A stretch of DNA of 64,000 nt, taken from contig JAEAMQ010000048.1 in the NCBI GenBank assembly GCA_016901395.1, positions 35,116 to 99,115 on the forward strand. The letters are read 5' to 3'. The position numbers and the translations under genes were made by a program. Every line of letters starts with the position of its first letter. Within the stretch, counting starts at the first letter, position 1. The notes under the pieces are model-generated. The model was not told where the DNA came from and searched no databases. It was given only the letters and a program-made list of their open reading frames with translations. This DNA comes from Prevotella sp. GTDB taxonomy: Bacteria > Bacteroidota > Bacteroidia > Bacteroidales > Bacteroidaceae. Shown here piece by piece: positions 8,304 through 18,154 of the stretch.

Positions 8304-11300
8304 TTAATTGACAGTATAACTCATGTTCTCGGACTCAAGCACATATTGCACCAATCGACGTTTCACCTCTATTCCTCCTGTACGGGAATGCAAAAGCACA
8401 TTGGTGTTGTTCTCTTCGTCGTTGATGTTGAAATACAACTCGGTCTTTCCCGGGGAGTCTGTGAGCATCGACAGGATATCGTTCACCACGGTTTCGTCTA
8501 TGGCTTTGCTCTTCACGTTGATGGTAAACCGCTCGATGCGGTTCTCCTTCACGGTCTGCAGATACTCTATGCTTTGAATGGCCATGTAGTAATACTGGCT
8601 GTTGGCATATTTCTTGGTACATTTAGCTGTCACGAAAACCGAGCACCCTTCAGTGAGGCGGTTGCCCCACCGGCCCCATTCTTCGCCGAACAATGCCAAT
8701 TCGCCGGAGCCTTGGAAGTCCTCGATGGTCACGATACCAAAAGGATTGCCTTGTTTGTTGAATCGTGAGTTGACTTTTGTCACAATGCCTCCAAATGTTA
8801 GCTCTTGCCTTGTGGAAAGTGCTTCAAAGTTTTCTCTGTTGCCCACCTCCTCGCATGTGGTGTTGCAAAGATTATCCAAAATGAGGGCATAGTCGTCCAG
8901 CGGATGAGCTGACAGATATATTCCCACCAGTTCTTTCTCCCTACCCAGTCGCTCAATGTTGCTCCAAGGTTCTGCGTTGGGAACGGGAGGTGTGGCAATG
9001 GCAATGTCTGATACCATGCCTCCGAACAGAGAATTGGAGGCCTCTGCCTTGTCCAGCTGGTATTGTTGGCCAAAACGAACCAAGGTATCAAGGAAGACTT
9101 CGCCCTTGGGATTGGCAGCCACATATTGCTCTCGCATCAGCCCGAAACAGTCAAACCCACCACTGAAAGCCAGACTTTCGAATGCTTTCTTATTGACATC
9201 GCGCAGACTTACGCGCTCGGCAAAGTCGTAGATGTCCTTGTAGGGACCATTCTCCTGACGCTCCTTGACAATGGCTTCTGCGGCGGCAGAGCCCATGCCC
9301 TTGATGGCTGAGAGTCCAAAGCGTATCTCTCCCTTCTTGTTTACACCAAACTCTACATAGCTCTCGTTCACGTCGGGACCCAGAGTGGGGATATTCATCG
9401 ACTTGCATTCCTCCATCAACTTGGTGATTTCGCCGATGTCGGAGAACCTGCGGGTCATTAGTGCAGCCATGTATTCGGCAGGGTAGTGGGCCTTGAGGTA
9501 GGCTGTCTGATAGGCCACCCATGAATAGCAAGTGGCATGCGACTTGTTGAAGGCATACGAGGCGAACTTCTCCCAGTCGCTCCATATCTTCTCAAGCACC
9601 TTGGGGTCATGCCCGTTAGCTTCTCCCTGCTTGAGGAATTTGGGCTTCATGCGGTCTACGATGTCCTTCTTCTTCTTACCCATGGCTTTACGCAGGGCAT
9701 CACTTTCGCCTCGGGTGAAGTTGGCCAATTGGCGTGAGAGCAACATCACCTGCTCCTGATAGACCGTGATACCATAGGTATCCTTGAGGTATTTTTCCAT
9801 ACAAGGAATGTCGTAGGTAACCAGCGAGGGGTCGTTCTTACGCTTGATAAAGTCGGGGATGTAGTCCATTGGTCCCGGCCGGTAGAGCGCATTCATGGCT
9901 ATCAAATCCTCGAATACGGTGGGATGGAGCTCACGCAGATACTTCTGCATGCCCGGAGATTCAAACTGGAAAGTACCGATGGTCTGTCCCCTTTGGTAGA
10001 GTTGATAGGTGAGTTCGTCGTCAATAGGGATATGGTCGATGTCGATTACATCGCCTGTGGTACGCTCAATCACCTTGCAAGCCTCCTTCAACTCCGACAA
10101 AGTCTTGAGTCCGAGGAAGTCCATCTTGATGAGGCCGGTGTTCTCGATCACGTGCCCGTCATACTGAGTCACGGCACATTTCAGTTCGGGGAAGTCGGGG
10201 TCGTCGGCCGTAGACACCGGCACCCAATCACTGATGGGGTCTCGGCAAATGATGAAACCACAGGCATGGATACCCGTTCCGCGTACCGTACCCTCCAGTT
10301 GCTTGGCATATTTGATGGTGTTTCGTTCCCTGGGGTCGGCCGATGCCTCTGCCTCTCGCAACTCTGGAGTATATTCTATGGCGTTGACCAAGTTCATTTT
10401 CTTACCGTCGGGGAGTCGTTCCGGTATGGCTTTCTTTAGGAAATTGGACCGCTCCAACGGCAGTCTTTCCACACGGGCAACGTCGGCAATAGAGTTCTTG
10501 GTGGCCATGCTGGCGTAGGTAATGATATGTGCACAGTTCTCCTCACCATACTTATCCATCACCCATCGCAGCACCTTGCCACGCCCATCGTCGTCGAAAT
10601 CGGTATCGATATCTGGCAGATTGACACGGTCGGGGTTTAGGAAACGTTCAAACAGAAGGTCGTATTTCAGTGGGTCGATGCGTGTGATACCCAGACAATA
10701 GGCCACAACAGAACCGGCTGCGGATCCACGTCCCGGTCCCACCCATACCCCCAGCTCGTTGCGGGCGGCACTGATGAAGTCCTGAACGATAAGGAAATAT
10801 CCGGGGAAGCCCATCGTCTTCATCACGTGAAGCTCAAAGTTGATGTGCTCTTTCACCTCTTCGGGCACCGGGTCGCCATAGCAAACCTTCGCCCCGTCGT
10901 ATGCCAGCTTGGCCAGATAATCGGCTTCAAACTTGATGCGATAAATCTTGTCGTATCCTCCCAGACGGTCGATGACGGCCTGCGCATCCTTTTCGGGTAG
11001 TGGATTCTGGCCGTTTTCGTCAGACGTAAACTCCTTGTAGAGGTCGGCCTCGGAGAATTTCTCGCGCCACAATTCCTCCGTTCCGAAGCTCTCCGGAATG
11101 GGGAAGAAGGGCATGATGGGGCCGTGGTCGATGCTGTAAAGCTCCACTTTGTCAAGGATTTCCACGGTATTTCGCATGGCCTCGGGAATGTCACTGAAGA
11201 TGGCATTCATCTCTGCCTTGGTCTTAAACCATTCCTGTTTGGTATACATCAAACGGAAAGGGTCGTCCAGATCCTTGCTCGTCGAGAGACAAAGCAGGTG

Positions 11301-12023
11301 GTCGTGGGCCTCGGCCGTGTCCTGATCTTCGAAGTGGCAGTCATTGGTGCAGACTATCTTGATGCCGTATTCCCGGGCCAGTTCCATCATCACCTTGTTG
11401 GCTTTCTGTTCCAACGGGAACACCTCGCGGTTGGCACGGAGGGTAGGATCCTTCACTTCGTGTCGCTGAAGCTCAAGGTAAAAATCGTCGCCAAACACCC
11501 GATGGTACCACTCCACGGCCTCGCGCGCCCCGGCGATGTCACCTTTCAGTATCTTCGAAGGCACCTCGCCGGCGATGCACGCCGTACAGATGATAAGTCC
11601 CTCGTGGTATTTCTCGAGGTCGGCGCGGTCGGTACGCGGCTTGTAATAATATCCGTCCACCCACGCGCGGCTCACTAATTTGATGAGATTCTTATAACCC
11701 TTGTAGTTTTTCGCCAGCACAATCAGGTGATAACCCGAGTTGTCTCCTGCATCCTTGTTCTTCTCCTCCTTATTATGATGGGCCACATACATCTCGCAAC
11801 CGAAGATAGGTTTGAAAGGCTCCAGCCCTTGTTCCTTCCGCTTCTTGTTGACAGATGCGCAATAATCCGATAATTCCTTGATGCCGTACATCACGCCATG
11901 ATCGGTGATAGCCATGCCTTTCATGCCATCTTTGACAGCTTTGTCCACGAGGTATCTTACCTTGGACTGACCGTCGAGAACCGAATAATGGGTGTGCACA
12001 TGTAAATGTACAAAATCTTCCAT
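8304..12023 (-). CDS. dnaE: DNA polymerase III subunit alpha
   Basis: 1239-residue replicative polymerase. The N-terminal PHP domain begins with HLHVHTHYSVLDG (residues ~7-19) and AITDHGVMYG. The polymerase core shows GPGRGSAAGS and the catalytic acidic motif PDIDTDFDD near residue 470. An OB-fold segment (LTFGGIVTKVN...) lies near residues 1080-1130. This is the DnaE type rather than PolC, as there is no inserted exonuclease domain. It heads a minus-strand group dnaE-tsaE, with trxA beyond. Confidence 0.97.
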   Translation of the reverse strand: MEDFVHLHVHTHYSVLDGQSKVRYLVDKAVKDGMKGMAITDHGVMYGIKELSDYCASVNKKRKEQGLEPFKPIFGCEMYVAHHNKEEKNKDAGDNSGYHLIVLAKNYKGYKNLIKLVSRAWVDGYYYKPRTDRADLEKYHEGLIICTACIAGEVPSKILKGDIAGAREAVEWYHRVFGDDFYLELQRHEVKDPTLRANREVFPLEQKANKVMMELAREYGIKIVCTNDCHFEDQDTAEAHDHLLCLSTSKDLDDPFRLMYTKQEWFKTKAEMNAIFSDIPEAMRNTVEILDKVELYSIDHGPIMPFFPIPESFGTEELWREKFSEADLYKEFTSDENGQNPLPEKDAQAVIDRLGGYDKIYRIKFEADYLAKLAYDGAKVCYGDPVPEEVKEHINFELHVMKTMGFPGYFLIVQDFISAARNELGVWVGPGRGSAAGSVVAYCLGITRIDPLKYDLLFERFLNPDRVNLPDIDTDFDDDGRGKVLRWVMDKYGEENCAHIITYASMATKNSIADVARVERLPLERSNFLKKAIPERLPDGKKMNLVNAIEYTPELREAEASADPRERNTIKYAKQLEGTVRGTGIHACGFIICRDPISDWVPVSTADDPDFPELKCAVTQYDGHVIENTGLIKMDFLGLKTLSELKEACKVIERTTGDVIDIDHIPIDDELTYQLYQRGQTIGTFQFESPGMQKYLRELHPTVFEDLIAMNALYRPGPMDYIPDFIKRKNDPSLVTYDIPCMEKYLKDTYGITVYQEQVMLLSRQLANFTRGESDALRKAMGKKKKDIVDRMKPKFLKQGEANGHDPKVLEKIWSDWEKFASYAFNKSHATCYSWVAYQTAYLKAHYPAEYMAALMTRRFSDIGEITKLMEECKSMNIPTLGPDVNESYVEFGVNKKGEIRFGLSAIKGMGSAAAEAIVKERQENGPYKDIYDFAERVSLRDVNKKAFESLAFSGGFDCFGLMREQYVAANPKGEVFLDTLVRFGQQYQLDKAEASNSLFGGMVSDIAIATPPVPNAEPWSNIERLGREKELVGIYLSAHPLDDYALILDNLCNTTCEEVGNRENFEALSTRQELTFGGIVTKVNSRFNKQGNPFGIVTIEDFQGSGELALFGEEWGRWGNRLTEGCSVFVTAKCTKKYANSQYYYMAIQSIEYLQTVKENRIERFTINVKSKAIDETVVNDILSMLTDSPGKTELYFNINDEENNTNVLLHSRTGGIEVKRRLVQYVLESENMSYTVN

Positions 12024-12091
12024 GCACTAACTTTTATAGGTGTAAAGTTACGTCGAAAAAACGAAATAGCCAAAAGAAGAATACAAAAAAG

Positions 12092-12123
12092 TTTGTGGTT
12101 TAAATAAAAAAACCTTACCTTTG
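12092..12123 (+). promoter_or_regulatory. psd promoter, Bacteroidetes type
   Basis: TTTG at 12092-12095, a 20-nt gap, and TACCTTTG at 12116-12123: a full match to the Bacteroidetes housekeeping promoter. The expected start of transcription is near 12127, about 25 nt before the psd ATG. Confidence 0.8.
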
Positions 12124-12151
12124 CAAACAATCGAGTACACCCTTTTTCAAC

Positions 12152-12844
12152 ATGGGCAAGAGAATCAAGAAACTAAAGAAGATCCGCATACACCGTGAGG
12201 GAACCGATACGCTTCTCTACGGACTTATTTCCATCATTGCCATTGCTGCATGCCTATGGTATGGCATTGACAATAAATGGCCATTTTGGGCGTTTATCGT
12301 TGTCTTTGGTATTGTTTACGCCATTGTCGTGAACTTTTACCAATGTCCTATCCGCTATTTTCCCGCAGAGGATACCGACAAGATTGTCGTCGCTCCGGCC
12401 GACGGCAAGATTGTTGTCATCGAGGAAGTCGAGGAGAATGAGTATTTCCACGACCGCCGCATCATGGTAAGCATCTTCATGAGCCTTACCAATGTACATG
12501 CCAATTGGTTTCCGGTAGATGGTCGGGTGAAGTTCGTGCGCCATCAGGACGGCAACTATCACAAGGCATGGCTGCCCAAAGCCAGCGAGGAAAACGAGCG
12601 TGCCGACACGATGATCACCACCGACGACGGTGTGGATATCCTCTGCCGACAGATTGCCGGTGCTATGGCGCGCCGCATCGTGACCTATGCCAAGGAGGGC
12701 GAGGAATGCTACATCGACGAGCATCTCGGCTTCATCAAGCTTGGATCACGCGTGGACGTGTTTCTCCCGTTGGGTACAGAAATCTGCGTGAAGATGGGAC
12801 AGAAGACCGTTGGCGACCAGACCGTCATTGCCAAACTGCAATAA
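12152..12844 (+). CDS. psd: Phosphatidylserine decarboxylase
   Basis: 230 residues. Two hydrophobic segments occupy about 22-42 and 49-68; the catalytic domain follows. The self-cleavage site is KLGSRVD, where Ser199 should become the pyruvoyl group of the small chain. The enzyme decarboxylates phosphatidylserine to phosphatidylethanolamine at the inner membrane. The next gene, pssA, makes its substrate, so the pair covers the last two steps to phosphatidylethanolamine. The short form with a GS site is the PSD-related type common in Bacteroidetes. Confidence 0.93.
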   Translation: MGKRIKKLKKIRIHREGTDTLLYGLISIIAIAACLWYGIDNKWPFWAFIVVFGIVYAIVVNFYQCPIRYFPAEDTDKIVVAPADGKIVVIEEVEENEYFHDRRIMVSIFMSLTNVHANWFPVDGRVKFVRHQDGNYHKAWLPKASEENERADTMITTDDGVDILCRQIAGAMARRIVTYAKEGEECYIDEHLGFIKLGSRVDVFLPLGTEICVKMGQKTVGDQTVIAKLQ

Positions 12845-12925
12845 GATGAAGGTGCCGGGTGTTTGGTGTTAGGTGTTGACACCCTCCACTTGCTATAAAA
12901 TACTAACACCTACCAGCACAGACCT

Positions 12926-13654
12926 ATGAGTATCAGGAAACATATCCCCAACACCATTACCTGTTGCAACCTCATTTCCGGTTGCATCGCCACTTGTTTT
13001 GCTTTTTTTCACGAGCCGAAGCTGGCCCTGATATGGATTATCATAGGTGCCGTTTTCGACTTCTTTGACGGCATGTCGGCCCGTTTGCTCCACGTTTCCT
13101 CGCCCATTGGCAAGGAACTTGACTCCTTGGCCGACGATATCACCTTTGGTGTGGCACCCTCGACCATCATTTTCTCACAATTACTTGTGATGGAATATCC
13201 TGATTTTATGCAGCCTGTGGCCGACTATGTACCTTTCTTGGCTTTTGTGATGGCGGCTTTCTCAGCCCTTCGCCTGGCTAAGTTCAATCTTGATGAACGT
13301 CAGTCTTTAGGCTTCGTCGGACTGCCTACGCCGGCCAATGCCCTCTTCTGGGGCTCACTTATCGTGGGGGCACACAGTTATTTTGAAACTTCTTCTTGGA
13401 TGACTTTGGTACTTATCCTTGGTGTGTTTGTGAGCTGTTTTCTGTTGGTTTCAGAGATACCGATGTTCGCATTGAAGTTTAAACATTGGGGGTGGAAGGG
13501 CAACGAAGTGAAATATATCTTCCTGCTCACCTGTGTTCCACTGCTGTTCATCTTCAGGATTTCAGCCTTTGCCGTCATCATTGCATGGTATGTTGTCCTC
13601 TCGGTGGGTGTTGATCTTTACAGCCGCAATGCGGCGACTGCTCAGAGAGACTAA
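12926..13654 (+). CDS. pssA: CDP-diacylglycerol--serine O-phosphatidyltransferase
   Basis: 242-residue membrane enzyme of the CDP-alcohol phosphatidyltransferase family. The full signature is present: D48-G49, A52-R53, G62, D66 and D70. It joins serine to CDP-diacylglycerol, giving phosphatidylserine for Psd. Multiple hydrophobic segments follow to the C-terminus. It lies 81 nt after psd in the same direction. Confidence 0.95.
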   Translation: MSIRKHIPNTITCCNLISGCIATCFAFFHEPKLALIWIIIGAVFDFFDGMSARLLHVSSPIGKELDSLADDITFGVAPSTIIFSQLLVMEYPDFMQPVADYVPFLAFVMAAFSALRLAKFNLDERQSLGFVGLPTPANALFWGSLIVGAHSYFETSSWMTLVLILGVFVSCFLLVSEIPMFALKFKHWGWKGNEVKYIFLLTCVPLLFIFRISAFAVIIAWYVVLSVGVDLYSRNAATAQRD

Positions 13655-13671
13655 AACATAGGAGGAAGTTT

Positions 13672-13977
13672 ATGCTGGGTTCTATTCTGTTTTTTATTCT
13701 CGCCCTCCTGTTGATTGGAGTCTTTATTGTCGTGATCATTGTGCGCAATCTGGTTTATAGCACAGGTCTCGACCGCATTTTCAGGCTTTTCCGTAATCAG
13801 CAGAATGGTGGAGAGGATGCGAAGCAAGGTGGTGGTCGGCGTAATAGCCGCACAAGACGTCAGACTACAACTCCGTCGGGTGATGTCATTATTGACCACA
13901 GAGATCCTGATAAAGCCAGTCAGAAGATTTTTAGAAAGGACGAAGGGGAGTATGTGGATTATAAAGAAGAACAGTAA
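13672..13977 (+). CDS. DUF4834-like small membrane protein
   Basis: 101 residues. A hydrophobic N-terminus (about 3-26) is followed by a basic, low-complexity stretch (GGGRRNSRTRRQ) and an acidic end with DHRDPDKASQKIF. It resembles the Bacteroidetes DUF4834 family, commonly found after phosphatidylserine synthase; I know of no function. It begins 17 nt after pssA, so it belongs to the phospholipid operon. Confidence 0.75.
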   Translation: MLGSILFFILALLLIGVFIVVIIVRNLVYSTGLDRIFRLFRNQQNGGEDAKQGGGRRNSRTRRQTTTPSGDVIIDHRDPDKASQKIFRKDEGEYVDYKEEQ

Positions 13978-14040
13978 CAAGGTGTCTGTCACTATTTTAT
14001 AATAAATAGTAGACGGATTGGATATGCTCTCTTTTTGTTA

Positions 14041-14106
14041 CAATTAGGTATTGGCTATGCTGCAATTAGGCATTGCCCAGACTGCAATCGGGTGGTCTTG
14101 GTGGGT
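14041..14106. repeat. Three diverged 22-bp units (array E)
   Basis: Units at 14041, 14063 and 14085. The first two have cores CAATTAGGTATTG and CAATTAGGCATTG, the third has decayed to CAATCGGG. Period 22 matches the other arrays, but the core is shifted in sequence. It lies in the 429-bp gap between converging genes (DUF4834 and radical SAM). The rest of this gap holds only the terminator at 14361-14397. Confidence 0.6.
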
Positions 14107-14360
14107 CGGGTAGGCGCTAACAGCGGTGGATGCTGCATTAAACTATAGTTTCTTAAGCGCCTGTTCTTTTTCCCTGATTGCTGTAGTCGTGTCCGAAGGA
14201 GGGAGACATGCACCCTTCTATACAGAATACCCATGAGGTTATAAGCCCCCTGTCTTTTTGGGAGGAGTTTTTGTCTGTTTTCCCAAAGTTATCAGGTCGT
14301 TTGAAAATACAGAATAATTTTGACAAAAGTCATGTCTGCTTGATAGACGGAAAATAGGAT

Positions 14361-14397
14361 AGAGAATGTTTCCTTGCTTGGGAAACACTCTCCTTTT
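14361..14397 (+). terminator. Terminator hairpin between converging genes
   Basis: Stem of about 12 bp (GAGAATGTTTCC with GGAAACACTCTC, one mismatch) followed by TTTT on the + strand. It can serve the pssA operon and, read the other way, the radical SAM gene that ends at 14407. Confidence 0.65.
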
Positions 14398-14406
14398 GCT
14401 ATTGGT

Positions 14407-15174
14407 TTAGTATGATGCTGTGCATGAAATCCCTGCTGCGATAACCCTGTCGCGAATGCGATTCAGCTCCTCTGGCGTAGCTTTCTGGAGGTTTTGGTCG
14501 GGTGTCTCGCGGTCAATGGTGTAGATCATAACACTTTGCGGGTTGATGTCCTTGACAACTTCCAGCCATGGATTGACAAAGTCGTCATGGGTGTTGTCTG
14601 TTCCGTCGCCTTTCATAAACATGGTCTGAATGATGAGCCGACCCTTGAAGAGTTTCATATTGGCAATTATTTTTTCCACGTTATACGATGGTTGGGCAGG
14701 CCGGTCCACTCGGTGGATATAGTCATTGCTCACAGTGTCGAGCTTCAATATGTTGTTGTCCACCCGCATGAGCGCTTCTCGGATGGCCGGTCGGCTGATG
14801 AATGTGGCGTTGCTCAATACACTGATTTTGGCTTGTGGACACCATTTGTCACGCAGACGGATGGTGTCGTCAATGATTTCGGGGAAGTGGGGATGGCTCG
14901 TCGGTTCCCCATTTCCGGCAAAAGTCAGCACGTCGGGATGCTCGCCCTCTTGGTGCATCTTCATCAATTGGCGCTCCAAAGCCTCGGCCACTACCTCGCG
15001 TGAGGGGTGCTTGGTGCGGGTGAAGCCGTCTCTGTTGAATCCGATTTCACAATAGAGACAGTCGAAATTACAGATCTTACCGTCGCCGGGCAAGAGGTTT
15101 ATGCCTAAACTCAGTCCCAGCCGACGACTGTGAACCGGACCATAAATGGGGCTTGGAAAGATGATTGTGCTCAT
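14407..15174 (-). CDS. Radical SAM protein of the COG0731 (wybutosine-synthase-like) group
   Basis: 255 residues. The iron-sulfur motif is CNFDCLYC (CxxxCxxC) at about 35-42, followed by GNGEPTSHP, the glycine-rich SAM-binding part. The N-terminus SPIYGPVHSRRLGLSLGINLLP is typical of the bacterial COG0731 group, related to the archaeal tRNA-imidazoG37 enzyme. The bacterial substrate is not established, so I give no symbol. It stands alone on the minus strand. Confidence 0.85.
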   Translation of the reverse strand: MSTIIFPSPIYGPVHSRRLGLSLGINLLPGDGKICNFDCLYCEIGFNRDGFTRTKHPSREVVAEALERQLMKMHQEGEHPDVLTFAGNGEPTSHPHFPEIIDDTIRLRDKWCPQAKISVLSNATFISRPAIREALMRVDNNILKLDTVSNDYIHRVDRPAQPSYNVEKIIANMKLFKGRLIIQTMFMKGDGTDNTHDDFVNPWLEVVKDINPQSVMIYTIDRETPDQNLQKATPEELNRIRDRVIAAGISCTASY

Positions 15175-15302
15175 ATTCTAACAACAATTTTCGCTTTTTT
15201 TTTCGACAGACAAAGGTAACAAAAAACTTCGAATAGCATTTGATGGATTCATATTATTTGGTTAATGCACGTTAAAGGTTCGTTTTCTTGTTAATATTTT
15301 CT

Positions 15303-15310
15303 TACTTTTG
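15303..15310 (+). promoter_or_regulatory. Probable -7 box for the ftsX gene run
   Basis: TACTTTTG 34 nt before the ftsX ATG. No good -33 TTTG at the expected spacing, so the call rests on the -7 box alone. Confidence 0.5.
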
Positions 15311-15343
15311 TACAAAATTTGCATAGCTATCGCCAATTCATAA

Positions 15344-16225
15344 ATGGGAAAGAAACGTCATTCAACCGGCAGACGACCCAGTCTGCAGGCCGCTACTCTT
15401 TGCATCAGTACAGCTTTGGTGCTTATTCTACTTGGACTTGTTGTATTTTTTACGCTTACGGGACGTAATCTGTCTTCGTATGTGAAGGAGAATCTTGTGG
15501 TGTCGATGATGCTCGAACAAGATATGACCGATCCCGAGGCACAGACCATGTGCCGTGGCCTTCAACAACGGCCCTATATCAAGCATGTGGCTTTTATCAG
15601 TAAGAAATCGGCTCTTGCAGACGCTACGAAAGAGATGGGAATCAATCCGGCAGAGTTTACCGATGGTGTCAATCCATTCTCTTCTTCCATCGAACTGACC
15701 CTCAAGAGCGATTATGCCAATAGCGATTCGTTGAAATGGATATCCCGCGAACTGAAAAAATATCCCAAGGTTACGGAGATAAATTATCAGAAAGACTTGA
15801 TTGATGCGGTGAACCGCAACTTGGCAAAGATTGGCATTGGTATGCTCGTGTTGGCCATTCTGCTCACGTTTGTATCATTCTCACTCATCAACAATACAGT
15901 TAAACTTGATATTTACGCCCGTCGATTCTCCATCCATACGATGAAATTAGTGGGTGCTTCGTGGGGATTTATCCGGCGGCCGTTTGTTCGTCGGGCCGTT
16001 CTTACGGGCCTTCTGGCAGCATTTCTGGCACTTCTTTTCCTTGCCGGATGCATGTATGCGCTCTATCGTTATGAGCCCGAGATACTCACGATTGTGACAT
16101 GGGAGGAAATGGTGATTACCGCAGCAGCTGTGGTGCTCTTTGGTATTGTGATCACTGCGCTATGCGCCAATATTTCTGTCAACCGCTTCCTGAAGATGAA
16201 AGCTGGTGAACTCTACAAGATTTAA
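15344..16225 (+). CDS. ftsX: Cell division protein FtsX
   Basis: 293 residues, four predicted membrane segments (about 22-42, 168-190, 218-240 and 258-280) with a periplasmic domain between the first two, the FtsX plan. In other bacteria FtsX pairs with the ATPase FtsE to control septal wall hydrolases; no ftsE lies next to it here. It begins a tightly packed same-strand run with DUF3098, uppP, truB, queA and folK. Confidence 0.88.
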   Translation: MGKKRHSTGRRPSLQAATLCISTALVLILLGLVVFFTLTGRNLSSYVKENLVVSMMLEQDMTDPEAQTMCRGLQQRPYIKHVAFISKKSALADATKEMGINPAEFTDGVNPFSSSIELTLKSDYANSDSLKWISRELKKYPKVTEINYQKDLIDAVNRNLAKIGIGMLVLAILLTFVSFSLINNTVKLDIYARRFSIHTMKLVGASWGFIRRPFVRRAVLTGLLAAFLALLFLAGCMYALYRYEPEILTIVTWEEMVITAAAVVLFGIVITALCANISVNRFLKMKAGELYKI

Positions 16226-16259
16226 CCTCGTTTTTGAATCAAGATTAAAAAGAAATAAC

Positions 16260-16559
16260 ATGGACAGAAGAAATTTAGCATTCGACCGTACCAACTTCAT
16301 CCTGTTGGCTATCGGCTTTGCGATTGTAGTCATCGGCTTTGTTCTGATGAGTGGCGATGGCTCGACGGAGCAAGTTTACAACGCTGACATCTTCAGTGCT
16401 CGTCGCATCAAGGTGGCTCCCGTGGTATGTTTCATTGGGTTTGTCTCGATGATCTATGCGGTGATTCGTAAGCCGAAGACTCCTGTAGACGACGTTGCCG
16501 TGCTGGATGAAGCTGAAAAAGAAGCTCTGGCAGAGACTTCAGAAAACGAAAAGAACTAA
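16260..16559 (+). CDS. DUF3098 family small membrane protein
   Basis: 99 residues from the ATG at 16260. Two hydrophobic segments (about 11-31 and 54-72) flank a short loop with SARRIKVAPVV. It matches the DUF3098 family in Bacteroidetes, usually placed between ftsX and uppP as here. Function is unknown; the position suggests a role at the cell envelope. An upstream in-frame start at 16206 would overlap ftsX and adds no conserved sequence. Confidence 0.82.
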   Translation: MDRRNLAFDRTNFILLAIGFAIVVIGFVLMSGDGSTEQVYNADIFSARRIKVAPVVCFIGFVSMIYAVIRKPKTPVDDVAVLDEAEKEALAETSENEKN

Positions 16560-16570
16560 TCGGACGAGAT

Positions 16571-17401
16571 ATGGATCTGATACAGACTATCATCATTGCC
16601 ATCGTAGAGGGACTTACAGAGTTCCTGCCGGTGTCGTCGACGGGACACATGATTATCACCCAGAACCTCCTTGGTGTGCAGCAGGGTGACCCGTTTGTCC
16701 ATGCCTTCACGTTCATTATCCAGTTTGGGGCCATCCTTTCGGTGGTGTGTCTCTATTGGAAGCATTTCTTCCAGATGCGTAATCGGGAGGAGTTTTCTGA
16801 CAAGATGAAGTTCTACGGACTGCTCATCGTGGGCGTGTTGCCTGCCGTTGTGGTGGGGCTGGCGGCCAAGAAGAGCGGACTTCTGGACTGGCTTCTCGAT
16901 TCCGTTTTGGTGGTGGCCATCATGCTTGTGATAGGTGGCGTGTTCATGCTGTTTTGCGACCGCATCTTCAACAAGGGCCGCGACGAGCATCAAGTGAATG
17001 CCAAACGGGCCTTTCTCATTGGCTGTTTCCAGTGCATCTCGGTCATTCCGGGCGTAAGCCGCAGCATGGCGACCATCGTCGGAGGTATGCAACAGAAACT
17101 CACCCGTAAGAATGCGGCCGAGTTTTCGTTCTTCCTTGCTGTACCTACCATGGCAGGTGCGACCCTGCTCGACCTCTTGGATATGTTCAAGGAAGACACC
17201 GCGTGGGCCACATCCAACAATATCATGCTGCTCATCGTGGGATGTGTGGTGGCCTTTGTGGTAGCCTTGCTCGCCATGAAATGGTTTGTAGGTTTCCTGA
17301 CCAAGTATGGATTTAAGGCCTTTGGATGGTATCGTATCATCGTGGGAGGCATTATTCTGATCCTCTTGCTTACGGGACATTCTTTGGTAATGGTAGGCTA
17401 A
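16571..17401 (+). CDS. uppP: Undecaprenyl-diphosphatase
   Basis: 276-residue multi-spanning enzyme. The first signature EGLTEFLPVSSTGH is at 13-26 and the second, PGVSRSMATI, lies near residue 160. It removes a phosphate from undecaprenyl pyrophosphate, recycling the lipid carrier for peptidoglycan and surface polysaccharides. It starts 11 nt after DUF3098 and ends 6 nt before truB. Confidence 0.96.
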   Translation: MDLIQTIIIAIVEGLTEFLPVSSTGHMIITQNLLGVQQGDPFVHAFTFIIQFGAILSVVCLYWKHFFQMRNREEFSDKMKFYGLLIVGVLPAVVVGLAAKKSGLLDWLLDSVLVVAIMLVIGGVFMLFCDRIFNKGRDEHQVNAKRAFLIGCFQCISVIPGVSRSMATIVGGMQQKLTRKNAAEFSFFLAVPTMAGATLLDLLDMFKEDTAWATSNNIMLLIVGCVVAFVVALLAMKWFVGFLTKYGFKAFGWYRIIVGGIILILLLTGHSLVMVG

Positions 17402-17407
17402 TCGCGC

Positions 17408-18103
17408 ATGGACTTTATCCAAGGAGAAATCTTTGCTATTGACAAGCCCTACCGCATGTCGAGTTTCGGGGCATTGGCACGTGTGCGTTACCTGCTTTCC
17501 CGTAAGTTAGGACGCAAGGTAAAGATAGGACATGCCGGCACACTCGACCCTTTGGCCACTGGCATCCTGATACTTTGCACCGGCAAATGTACCAAGCAGA
17601 TAGAGGAATTGCAGAGTCATACCAAGGAGTATACGGCCACACTGCAGCTTGGCGCGACGACCGACAGCTATGATAAGGAGCATACGGTGAACCACACTTA
17701 CCCCGTGAAGCATATCACCGAAGACCTGATTCGGGAGGCGCTGAAACAGTTTGAGGGCGACATTGAACAGGTGCCGCCCACCTACAGTGCCTGCAAGGTG
17801 GATGGAAAACGGTCTTACGACATTCGCAGAAAAGGTCAGAGCGTGGAGCTACAGCCCAAGAACATCCATATAGAAAAGGTGGAACTCACTGCCTATGACC
17901 CTCACACCCATCAGCTGTCCATCCATGTGGTGTGCGGAAAAGGCACTTATATCCGGGCGTTGGCGCGCGATTTGGGCCGTGCCTTGGGTAGCGGAGCCTT
18001 CCTTACCGAGCTGCGTCGCACCCGTGTGGGTGACTTCGGAATCGACAATTGTGTCGACTTCGACCATGTGGAAGAATGGATTGAAAACCTTGTTGAGGCT
18101 TAA
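17408..18103 (+). CDS. truB: tRNA pseudouridine(55) synthase
   Basis: 231 residues. The catalytic Asp47 sits in GHAGTLDPLATG, and the second family block CGKGTYIRALARDLG appears near residue 180. It makes pseudouridine 55 in the T-loop of tRNAs. It is shorter than the E. coli enzyme because the C-terminal PUA-like extension is absent. It is followed by queA, another tRNA modification gene. Confidence 0.96.
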   Translation: MDFIQGEIFAIDKPYRMSSFGALARVRYLLSRKLGRKVKIGHAGTLDPLATGILILCTGKCTKQIEELQSHTKEYTATLQLGATTDSYDKEHTVNHTYPVKHITEDLIREALKQFEGDIEQVPPTYSACKVDGKRSYDIRRKGQSVELQPKNIHIEKVELTAYDPHTHQLSIHVVCGKGTYIRALARDLGRALGSGAFLTELRRTRVGDFGIDNCVDFDHVEEWIENLVEA

Positions 18104-18154
18104 AACATTCCCTCAAAGTATTATTTTTAAAAGAAACTGAAAGGAAAATAAGAT

